NCBI RefSeq assembly: GCF_003387375.1
Contig: NZ_QUNG01000001.1
Location: forward strand, 62,001 to 126,000
From: Marinomonas pollencensis
Lineage (GTDB): Bacteria > Pseudomonadota > Gammaproteobacteria > Pseudomonadales > Marinomonadaceae
DNA length: 64,000 bases
Direction: 5' to 3'
A model generated the notes under the pieces. That model made no database searches. It saw only the letters and a program-made list of their open reading frames with translations, and was not told the DNA's origin. Below are positions 46,042 through 53,863 of this stretch, one piece after another. How positions within the stretch are numbered: the stretch's first letter is position 1; every line of letters starts with the position of its first letter. Position numbers and translations under genes: made by a program.

Positions 46042-47433
46042 ATGAAATCCAAACTGTTTGCTGCAACGCTATTATTAAGCTGCTTACAAGCGCCTTTGGT
46101 GTCCGCAGCCATTGGCACCCCTGATCCAGGTTATACCATCCCAGCAGTGGGAGATACCCAGTTCAAAGTCGATTATGTCGTGGTCGATGGCTATGCTCAT
46201 CGCGTTGCTTTTGCTGGCAACCCCGACGGAGAACCCGTGATTATCATGACGGGATACCCAGAAGATGATTTACCGGCTGCACGCTGGCTGGTCGATGAAA
46301 TGATGCATCACCCTGATGGCGGCAAGTACCGTTACATCTTAGTTCATGTACCATTTTTAGAAGATTATGCCGTTCCGAACTACAGCAGCGCTCCGGACTA
46401 TAAAACCAAGTATGCTGAGTACAATGGCCAAGATCTTAAAACCGGCAAAACAATAGAGTACAAAGGTCGTGTTCCAGTTGATCCGCGTTACGATCACGAA
46501 AATCAAGCAAAAGCCTATTACTCAATTATTCGTGGCGGCCTTGGTATAGAGAAAGCACATTTCGTAGGCCATGACCGCGGAGCAGTCATCACCGATTATA
46601 TGTTAGGTGAACACCCAGAACTCGCCTTATCCTATTCCCGCGGCTCACAGGCATGGAGACGCTTTGATAAAAAATGGGAAAGCCTAGGTCATGAAGGCAT
46701 CTTTATTGGCCCTCCACACAGCATCTTTGCCACTGAAGGCGCTGCGCCAGCTCTGAAAAAGATTTTTGACGAGAGTTACCCTTTTGCCCTTTCGACACCA
46801 AGCTTTACAAGAGTCGCGGCATTAGCTGAGCCGGATTCAGAACTAGGTAAACGCTTCACAGCAATACGTGATATGGCAAATAGACCAGACCACTATTTGC
46901 GCATTACCCGTGAAATGTTCCGCCAATCTAAGCTTGAATACGAGATCGAACAACGCAACGATCCAAACAACACTCATTCTATTGTTAACACCCATTTCCC
47001 TTTGATGCATTTTCAGGGCGGCGATGAACTGATTGCGGCCAAAGATGTGCCAGGAGCAAAACTGGTGGATGAGAAAACGCAAACCTACAAATTCGCAGAT
47101 CTCCCCGGAAAACTTGGCTATTTATCACATCAAGTCTCTGAACAGCCGTGGTTCGGTAAATACAACTGGTATAAAGGTGAAATTGTTAACCTAAACCCAA
47201 ATACGGTTTACCAATCACCCAATGCCCCTGTTTGGAAAGAGAACTGGAACAAGTATGTTACTGATCACGACAACGGTACTTACCAAACGCTACAGACATT
47301 AAAGGACGCACGTTTTGACCGTTTTGCCATTATTCCTAACGCCGTGCATTTCTCACATATAGAGAACCCTAAAGCAAGTGCCTGGGCAATCTTAGACTTT
47401 ATCGCCGATTCAAAAGCGAATAAGTTGAATTGA
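46042..47433 (+). CDS. Secreted alpha/beta hydrolase with Asp nucleophile (epoxide hydrolase/dehalogenase-like)
   Basis: A 463-residue exported protein. The start MKSKLFAATLLLSC has GGAG upstream and opens a signal peptide ending about residue 24 (LVSAA). The longer frame from 45943 would bury it. The alpha/beta-hydrolase core has an oxyanion-type TGYPEDD loop, the nucleophile elbow AHFVGHDRGAVIT with Asp in place of Ser (as in epoxide hydrolases and haloalkane dehalogenases), and a late His in IPNAVHFSHIENP. A long insertion after the nucleophile (about 190-370) probably forms the cap. The preferred substrate is unknown. A terminator follows. The upstream region carries the repeated CTAGAGCA motif. 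Confidence 0.82.
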   Translation: MKSKLFAATLLLSCLQAPLVSAAIGTPDPGYTIPAVGDTQFKVDYVVVDGYAHRVAFAGNPDGEPVIIMTGYPEDDLPAARWLVDEMMHHPDGGKYRYILVHVPFLEDYAVPNYSSAPDYKTKYAEYNGQDLKTGKTIEYKGRVPVDPRYDHENQAKAYYSIIRGGLGIEKAHFVGHDRGAVITDYMLGEHPELALSYSRGSQAWRRFDKKWESLGHEGIFIGPPHSIFATEGAAPALKKIFDESYPFALSTPSFTRVAALAEPDSELGKRFTAIRDMANRPDHYLRITREMFRQSKLEYEIEQRNDPNNTHSIVNTHFPLMHFQGGDELIAAKDVPGAKLVDEKTQTYKFADLPGKLGYLSHQVSEQPWFGKYNWYKGEIVNLNPNTVYQSPNAPVWKENWNKYVTDHDNGTYQTLQTLKDARFDRFAIIPNAVHFSHIENPKASAWAILDFIADSKANKLN

Positions 47434-47458
47434 TGCACCAGCAGCCTACTTAACGGCC

Positions 47459-47497
47459 AAAAGCCAAGTCAGCAAGAATTGCTGGCTTGGCTTTTTT
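47459..47497 (+). terminator. Terminator after the secreted hydrolase gene
   Basis: AAAAGCCAAG and CTTGGCTTTT flank an inner CAGCA/TGCTG stem with a five-base loop (47459-47494). A TTTTTT tract follows. Confidence 0.82.
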
Positions 47498-47656
47498 AGT
47501 ACAGATAGTGCTGTCGCACAGGCTCAGATTAGGCTGATTCACACAGTAGCCCCTAAGCAGACAATGAGCTATAGGCCCCAGCTAGCCTGTTTATCACCAC
47601 CAAGTACAACAAGGACAATGCAGGTTATCTTGGCCGCAAAGAAGCGTCTTTGCCTA

Positions 47657-50071
47657 TTAATCCTTGTCTTGATGACTAGCGCTTCTGGATTGCTCACAAA
47701 GGGCCATTATCATTGGGTCGCTGGCCATAGAGTTTGCCCCTAACGCCTCACTAAACAAATACCCTTGCCCCACATCACAACCGTAGCCTTTCAAGCGTTC
47801 TAACTGGTCAGGGCGTGTGATGCCCTCTGCAATCACCTTTAGATTCAGCTCATGGGATAGATTAATGATGGCTCTGGTGAGCACATCGTGATCATTGTCT
47901 TCCATAATATCGTGGATAAACACCTGATCAATTTTCACATAATCAAATGGTAAGTCTTTCAGGTAGCTCAAACTAGAATAACCGGTACCAAAGTCGTCAA
48001 TGGCCAACTTCATACCCAACTGGCTGACTTGTCTTAATAATTCTGCACAGCTTTCGGCATCTTCAATGAGCATGGACTCGGTCACCTCAATCTCGAGCAT
48101 GCTTGGATCTACTTTGTATTTATCCAACAAACTCAATATATGAGATAAGAAATTAGGTCGTTTTAACTGAGCTGCCGAGCAGTTAACCGCAACCGGAGGC
48201 ACCTGAACCCCTTCTTCTCGCCATTCAACAATGTGTTTACAAGCCCGCTCTATCACCCACTCGCCCAAGGTTAAGATAATGCCGGTTTGCTCAGCAACAG
48301 GAATAAATTCAGCCGGTGAGACACGCCCCAGTTCACTGTCGTCCCAGCGTAACAGAGCCTCCAGTCCAACACATTTTTGCGTTTTCAAATCCACCTTTGG
48401 CTGAAAATACAATTGCAATACATCTTCTTGTAGGGCCTGACGCAAACGCGTTTCGATGCGTACATTCCGAGATAAGCGTGCCCCCATTTCTTCGTCATAG
48501 AAATAATAGGTGCCTCGGCCTGCCGTTTTTGCCTCATACATGGCCATGTCGGCGTTTTTCACTAACGTCTCTGCATTCAAACCATAATTAGGGTGCAACG
48601 CCACACCAATCGAACAACCAATATTTAACGTACGACCGTCAATAAAATAGCTTTGGCTGATCTGCAAAATAACTTCGCGACACAAACCTTCTAGATAAAT
48701 GCTTTTCTCATGCTCCCTTAACGCTAACAACACGAGAAATTCATCGCCTCCTAGTCGACCAATGATGGCTTCGTCTGGGAATACTGACTTTAACCGCTGT
48801 GCCACTTTGATTAAAAGTTTATCGCCCGTTTCGTGCCCAAACGCATCATTAATGGTTTTAAAACAATCGAGATCCAAAAAGAAAGTCGCCAATTTAAAGT
48901 TTTTTTGCTGACAATCCTCGATCGCCTCATCCAACTCTCTTTGAATTTTGTAGCGACTGAATAGCCCAGTTAATTCATCCACTTCAATTTGATCTTTCGC
49001 CAAACGCAATGTTTGGTTATACGCATTACTGAGCATTCGTACATACGCACTTAGCAACACCGCCAAGACACTAAAAACAATAAAAGCGGAAAGAATCAAG
49101 CCCCAGTTCACCATACTGATGAGTGTTGCACTGTAACGGGTATCAACACGCCAATTACAACCCGCAAAGTGCACAACTTGTGAATGATAGGTACCAGGAC
49201 GCCAGTATATTTCATGATTAGGATGAATGTTGTCGTGCTGACTGGAATCCGCAAACCAAACTGGGTGTTGTGGGTCATGGGTCACCTCAGCCAAGCGATA
49301 CGAAAAGTTGCGCTCACTCTGAGTTGCTAATTGCGCCTTTAAGCCACTGACATCAAAGACCACTCCGACGACCCCATAAAACCCTCGTTCATCAGTGATC
49401 CGACCATTGAGATTGTCCAAGGGCAAATACACAGGGTAACGCAATGCAAACTTATCCAGGCTTTGCACCTTGCCATCGACAGTCGAAGACAGTGGTGGCG
49501 ACATTTCCAAACTCTTCTGAGTACGTAAGCGCTTCAGCCCGGCAAGATTAACCGCTTCATCCGATAAGGTGTCAAAACCTGGGTGACTGAGGAAAGGATA
49601 ACCAAACGTTAATGGCAAATATTCTGCGCGCTCACCCGCTGGGGTGATGGTAAAGCCCGATTGACCCACTAGGCTGCGTTGTTGTTCAAGGTAGTCATTA
49701 CGATGGTAGGCTGGGACATATTGTGAAAAAAACAATCGCAGACTGGCGTTTTTTTCTGTGGATTCATATTGTTCGCTAGCACGCTTAAATACTTGGTAGG
49801 TCAAGGGCTCATCGATCGCTTGAAGCATCACAGAAAGGGAAACAATTTCTTTGCCATAACTGTTTAATGCGTCTTTTAATTGCGTAACGAACTGCTCTCC
49901 TGCAATACGTTCATCCGCTAAAATATGCTGTTTCTCTTCGTGATAAAGCGCCAAACACGTCACAACACCACATAAAAAAACCATCAGGAAAACGATAAGA
50001 TAAGCGTTTTTTGCATAAGGTCTTGTCGAAGCAGCTAACCAATTCACGGGGTGATCCACAGGTTCATTCAA
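47657..50071 (-). CDS. Membrane-anchored CHASE-type sensor with GGDEF and EAL domains
   Basis: A predicted cyclic-di-GMP enzyme of 804 residues. It has two membrane helices (about 21-43 and 320-346) around a periplasmic CHASE-like sensor of about 275 residues, with YVPAYHRNDYL and FYGVVGVVFDVSGL. The GGDEF domain (about 363-525) keeps the intact RLGGDEF motif at 439-445. The EAL domain (about 545-795) keeps EALLRW (571-576), EVTESMLI, IDDFGTGYSSLSYLKDLPFD and VIAEGI, so metal-binding acids seem complete. Net direction (synthesis or breakdown) cannot be inferred. Start is TTG at 50071; a GTG four codons later is an alternative. It is divergent from dbpA. Confidence 0.93.
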   Translation of the reverse strand: MNEPVDHPVNWLAASTRPYAKNAYLIVFLMVFLCGVVTCLALYHEEKQHILADERIAGEQFVTQLKDALNSYGKEIVSLSVMLQAIDEPLTYQVFKRASEQYESTEKNASLRLFFSQYVPAYHRNDYLEQQRSLVGQSGFTITPAGERAEYLPLTFGYPFLSHPGFDTLSDEAVNLAGLKRLRTQKSLEMSPPLSSTVDGKVQSLDKFALRYPVYLPLDNLNGRITDERGFYGVVGVVFDVSGLKAQLATQSERNFSYRLAEVTHDPQHPVWFADSSQHDNIHPNHEIYWRPGTYHSQVVHFAGCNWRVDTRYSATLISMVNWGLILSAFIVFSVLAVLLSAYVRMLSNAYNQTLRLAKDQIEVDELTGLFSRYKIQRELDEAIEDCQQKNFKLATFFLDLDCFKTINDAFGHETGDKLLIKVAQRLKSVFPDEAIIGRLGGDEFLVLLALREHEKSIYLEGLCREVILQISQSYFIDGRTLNIGCSIGVALHPNYGLNAETLVKNADMAMYEAKTAGRGTYYFYDEEMGARLSRNVRIETRLRQALQEDVLQLYFQPKVDLKTQKCVGLEALLRWDDSELGRVSPAEFIPVAEQTGIILTLGEWVIERACKHIVEWREEGVQVPPVAVNCSAAQLKRPNFLSHILSLLDKYKVDPSMLEIEVTESMLIEDAESCAELLRQVSQLGMKLAIDDFGTGYSSLSYLKDLPFDYVKIDQVFIHDIMEDNDHDVLTRAIINLSHELNLKVIAEGITRPDQLERLKGYGCDVGQGYLFSEALGANSMASDPMIMALCEQSRSASHQDKD

Positions 50072-50226
50072 AAACGCATTCCCTATTAAAACAATAACTT
50101 TCTATATTATCGGTAACTTTACTTAAAATGCACAAATGAAACACCCCATTATTTACAAAAACCAACAACAAAAATGCTTTTCTGTTATTCTTAGGGCTTA
50201 TTTATTTGAATCTATACAGGCCTTTC

Positions 50227-51609
50227 GTGACCCAGTTTTCTCTCTCCTCAGACATTGCCTTACCAACAAAACTAACCTCACTATTAAAAGACATGGGGTT
50301 TACGGCATTTACGCCTATTCAAGAGCAAAGTCTTCCTGCCATTATTGATGGCAAAGACATTCTAGCTCAAGCTCAAACAGGGAGCGGAAAAACACTGGCT
50401 TTTGCAATTGGCTTGTTACTAAAAATCAATCCTCGTTACTTTGGCGTGCAAGCACTCGTCATGTGCCCAACGCGCGAATTAGCGGATCAAGTCTCCAAAG
50501 AAATTCGTAAAGTAGCGCGCTTCCTAGAAAACATTAAGGTATTGAGCTTATGTGGTGGCATGCCATTTGGCCCACAAATCGGTTCTCTAGAACATGGCGC
50601 CCACATTGTGGTCGGCACTCCTGGTCGTTTAATGGAGCACTTGCGCAAAGGCACCCTTAAACTTAATGCCCTGAGCACTCTAGTGTTGGATGAAGCAGAT
50701 CGCATGTTGGACATGGGCTTTGTAGACAGTATCCGTGAAGTGGTTGAACTCACACCAAGCAATCGCCAAACACTGCTCTTCTCTGCTACCTACGGGGACA
50801 CCATTGAAGCACTAAGTGCCGAATTCCAAAACAAACCCGTTACGGTCAAAGTGGAAGCTCAGGAAGACCTGAAACCCAATATTGAGCAATTTTTCATTCG
50901 CAGTGAAAATGCCGCTAAGTGCGAAACACTACTTGCGACACTACAGCACTTTGATCCACGCCAAGTGATTGTTTTCTGTAACACTAAAATTGAATCGCAA
51001 AATGTCGCCGATTGGTTAAGCGAACACAAGGTCGCCGCCCAAGCGATTCACGGTGATTTAGAACAGAAGCAACGCGACCAAGTGCTCGTGCGCTTTAGTA
51101 ACCAAAGTAGTTGTGTACTGGTCGCTACCGATGTCGCCGCCCGTGGTATCGACGTGAAAGAAGTCGACTTGGTCGTCAACTACGACACCACTCGTGACAC
51201 CGATGTTCACACTCACCGAATTGGCCGAACTGGTCGTGCTGGCGCCTCTGGTATTGCGGTTAACCTTGTCACCTCGAAAGACGACTATAAAATTCGCGAT
51301 ATCGAGACTCGCTTTGACATCAAAGCCAATTACATTGAGCTAGATGCCATAGACACGAGTTACCGCCTAGTGCCGAATAAAGCCACTATCGCGTTTGATG
51401 CCGGCCGCAAAAACAAGCTACGCCCTGGTGATATCTTGGGTGCATTAACGGCGGGTATTGGTTTGGATAAATCTCAAGTCGGTAAAATCGACATCTTTGA
51501 TTTTCAGGCTTATGTTTCCGTTGATGGCAAAGAAGCGAAACGCGTCGTCAAAGAATTGGAAAACAAGAAAATCAAAGGCCGTAATATTCGCGCTCGCATT
51601 CTGCGCTGA
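50227..51609 (+). CDS. dbpA: ATP-dependent RNA helicase DbpA
   Basis: A DEAD-box helicase specific for 23S rRNA hairpin 92, active in 50S assembly. The start is GTG at 50227 (VTQFSLSSDIALP), aligning with E. coli DbpA (MTAFSTLNVLPP). TTG seven codons earlier is also open. Motifs are AQAQTGSGKT, PTRELADQV, TPGRL, LDEADRMLDMGF, LLFSAT, ATDVAARGID and HRIGRTGRAG. The C-terminal RNA-binding domain that gives 23S specificity is present: KNKLRPGDILGALTAGIGLD followed by IGKIDIFDFQAYVSV. At 460 residues it matches the family. A VanZ-like gene follows 20 bases downstream. Confidence 0.93.
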   Translation: MTQFSLSSDIALPTKLTSLLKDMGFTAFTPIQEQSLPAIIDGKDILAQAQTGSGKTLAFAIGLLLKINPRYFGVQALVMCPTRELADQVSKEIRKVARFLENIKVLSLCGGMPFGPQIGSLEHGAHIVVGTPGRLMEHLRKGTLKLNALSTLVLDEADRMLDMGFVDSIREVVELTPSNRQTLLFSATYGDTIEALSAEFQNKPVTVKVEAQEDLKPNIEQFFIRSENAAKCETLLATLQHFDPRQVIVFCNTKIESQNVADWLSEHKVAAQAIHGDLEQKQRDQVLVRFSNQSSCVLVATDVAARGIDVKEVDLVVNYDTTRDTDVHTHRIGRTGRAGASGIAVNLVTSKDDYKIRDIETRFDIKANYIELDAIDTSYRLVPNKATIAFDAGRKNKLRPGDILGALTAGIGLDKSQVGKIDIFDFQAYVSVDGKEAKRVVKELENKKIKGRNIRARILR

Positions 51610-51629
51610 TTAACTAAGGCCCACCTATT

Positions 51630-51998
51630 ATGCCGCAACCATCACCGCCTTTCTGGCAATCGCCCATCGCTCAACTGATTGGCTTTGTCGGCGGCTGGTT
51701 GTTGATTAGCCTAGTGACACTGACACCAATGGAGCAGCTACCTGCGGTGGCAGGTTCTGATAAATTGCATCACGTCCTAGGCTTTGCTGGCTGGTCATTA
51801 TTGTGCGTTTTCGGCCCACGACGACGCTTTTTCATAATGGCGCTAATGATATTTCTCTGGGGCGGCGCGATTGAGTTAATCCAGCCCAGTGTCAATCGCC
51901 ATGGTGAATGGGCTGACTTTGTGGCCGATGGCTGCGGTGTTTTATTGGTACTTTTTGGTGCGTCACTGGCATCATGGCGTAACAAAAAACAAGGTTAA
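51630..51998 (+). CDS. VanZ-like family membrane protein
   Basis: A 122-residue protein with three or four hydrophobic segments. The DKLHHVLGFAGWSLL motif after the first helix, followed by WGGAIELIQPSVNRHGEWAD and VADGCGVLLVL, is the VanZ-like pattern (Asp-Lys-x-x-His, then Glu and Gln-Pro in the third segment). The family is widespread in Gram-negatives and its role there is unknown; it is not evidence of glycopeptide resistance. It is 20 bases after dbpA, so they are probably co-transcribed. Confidence 0.85.
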   Translation: MPQPSPPFWQSPIAQLIGFVGGWLLISLVTLTPMEQLPAVAGSDKLHHVLGFAGWSLLCVFGPRRRFFIMALMIFLWGGAIELIQPSVNRHGEWADFVADGCGVLLVLFGASLASWRNKKQG

Positions 51999-52420
51999 TC
52001 GACTAACCCGCTGCGTTTTTAAAGGCTATATATGGCCTCAACCCAGCGCTGCATTTGGAGATTAACCGAGCCCTTCCCCCCTATTACCTAAGCGCGCACG
52101 CGCCGTCACTTGGCAAAGGTAAGCATGCCACTGCCAAGCACTGTGTGGCGCACCATAATAATCTGCTCAGCCACCCATTTTAGGGCAAAAAAATAAAACC
52201 TCTTGAAAGGTTTGACAAAACATAACCGATCGGTCAATGTTTTATTGATAACGCCTATTTAAACCGCCTGATAAGCCCCTGAACACCCGCATTATGCCAC
52301 GGTTCTCACGCTTTATCGGCGCATAAAAAGCAGCCACTGAAAACGACAATATGATACAACAATAGGCTCATTAACTTGCTCAGTAACGCACCAAGCAGAC
52401 GACTTTCAGGAGAGACAAGA
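51999..52420. other. Intergenic region before the purine-catabolism operon
   Basis: 422 bases without a plausible gene. It contains an imperfect hairpin region with CTTGGCA / TGCCAAG arms (52109-52138), possibly the end of the vanZ transcript. A palindromic element at 52212-52237 is described separately. Nothing else is recognised. Confidence 0.55.
52212..52237. promoter_or_regulatory. Nested inverted repeats, candidate operator for xdhABguaD
   Basis: ACCGATCGGT (52225-52234) is a perfect 10-bp palindrome. It lies inside a wider inverted repeat TTGAC (52212-52216) and GTCAA (52233-52237). TTGACA at 52212-52217 is also a perfect -35 hexamer, although no good -10 sits 17 bases downstream. Such a layout is common for TetR-family or GntR-family operators. 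The regulator is unknown. Confidence 0.45.
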
Positions 52421-53863
52421 GTGATTCAATTCTTACTGAATCAGGAACTTCGCCAAGAAGACAACCTAGACCCAAATTTGACGGTACTGAATTACCTGCG
52501 TAATGAAGTTCACAAAACCGGTACCAAAGAAGGTTGTGCTTCCGGTGACTGCGGTGCATGCAGCGTGGTATTAGCAGAGCCTGTGGGCGCTACCATTCGC
52601 TATCGCAGCGTTAACGCATGCCTAACGTTTGTCTCCGCTTTGCATGGTAAGCAGCTGATCACAGTAGAAGATTTAAAACAGCCGCAAGGCTTACATAGCA
52701 CTCAGCAAGCCATGGCCGATTGCCATGGTTCCCAGTGTGGCTTTTGTACACCCGGCTTTGTGATGTCGTTATTTGCTTTGCAAAAAAATGTGGAATTTTA
52801 CGACCCAGCACAAACCAGCGAAGCCCTCGCCGGTAATCTCTGCCGTTGCACCGGCTACCGCCCTATTTACGAAGCAGCGAAACAGGCTTGTGACAATCCA
52901 TCTGCCGACCAGTTTGACGCTGAAGAAGCCACGACGTTGGCGAGACTAAACGCGATTCAACCAACCAGCAACACAAGCTTAACCGGCAACAAACATCAAG
53001 TGTTCCTGCCCACCAGCAGCCAAGAATTAGCCAACCTCTATCAGCAACATCCTGATGCCCATTTATTGGCTGGAGGCACGGACTTAGCGCTGGAAGTGAC
53101 TCAGTTTCACCGTACGCTTGATAAAATCATCTACCTTGGCAACGTCAGTGAACTTAAACAGATTGAAGAAAACGACACCATGATAGAAATTGGCGCCGCC
53201 GCCCCACTGACGGATTGTTACCAGCTGCTGGCCAAGCATTATCCTGATTTTGGTGAACTGCTACATCGCTTTGCGTCTTTGCAAATTCGCAATCAAGGCA
53301 CGTTAGGCGGCAATATTGCTAATGCTTCGCCCATTGGCGACTCACCGCCACTCTTGATCGCGCTGGACGCTCAACTGCAATTAAGACAAGGCAATCAAAC
53401 CCGACAAGTGGCCATCGAAGACTACTTCTTGGATTACAAAAAGACCGTACGCCAGACAAGCGAATTTACTGAAAAGATCCTCGTCCCTCTGCCAAAACAG
53501 TCGATTTTTAAAGCCTATAAGGTGTCAAAACGCCTAGACGATGACATCTCTGCTGTGTGTGCCGCCATCAATATTGAGATCAGCGCGGGTACAGTAAGCA
53601 CGGTACGCATTGCCTTTGGTGGCATGGCCGCCATCCCGAAACGCGCCAGCCATTGTGAACAAGCGCTAATCGGACAAGATTGGACGCAAGATACGCTAGA
53701 AGCGGCTTGCGCCGCCCTTGCCCAAGACTTTACCCCTTTGAGCGACTTTAGAGCCTCAAAAGAGTATCGCCTGCTGGTTGCACAAAACTTATTACGTAAA
53801 TACTTCATTGAAACCACGTCTAACCCAGACTACCTGAACACGCGAGTAACGGCCCATGTCTAA
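52421..53863 (+). CDS. xdhA: Xanthine dehydrogenase small subunit XdhA (2Fe-2S and FAD)
   Basis: The electron-transfer subunit of xanthine dehydrogenase, which oxidises hypoxanthine and xanthine to urate. The start is GTG at 52421 (IQFLLNQELRQEDN), with AGGAG just upstream. The frame is open back to 52376. The 480 residues hold two 2Fe-2S motifs: EGCASGDCGACSVVL (about 37-51), and GSQCGFCTPGFV with GNLCRCTGYRPI (about 100-150). The FAD domain contains LLAGGTDLALEVTQ and QIRNQGTLGGNIANASP. It overlaps xdhB by eight bases. Confidence 0.94.
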   Translation: MIQFLLNQELRQEDNLDPNLTVLNYLRNEVHKTGTKEGCASGDCGACSVVLAEPVGATIRYRSVNACLTFVSALHGKQLITVEDLKQPQGLHSTQQAMADCHGSQCGFCTPGFVMSLFALQKNVEFYDPAQTSEALAGNLCRCTGYRPIYEAAKQACDNPSADQFDAEEATTLARLNAIQPTSNTSLTGNKHQVFLPTSSQELANLYQQHPDAHLLAGGTDLALEVTQFHRTLDKIIYLGNVSELKQIEENDTMIEIGAAAPLTDCYQLLAKHYPDFGELLHRFASLQIRNQGTLGGNIANASPIGDSPPLLIALDAQLQLRQGNQTRQVAIEDYFLDYKKTVRQTSEFTEKILVPLPKQSIFKAYKVSKRLDDDISAVCAAINIEISAGTVSTVRIAFGGMAAIPKRASHCEQALIGQDWTQDTLEAACAALAQDFTPLSDFRASKEYRLLVAQNLLRKYFIETTSNPDYLNTRVTAHV

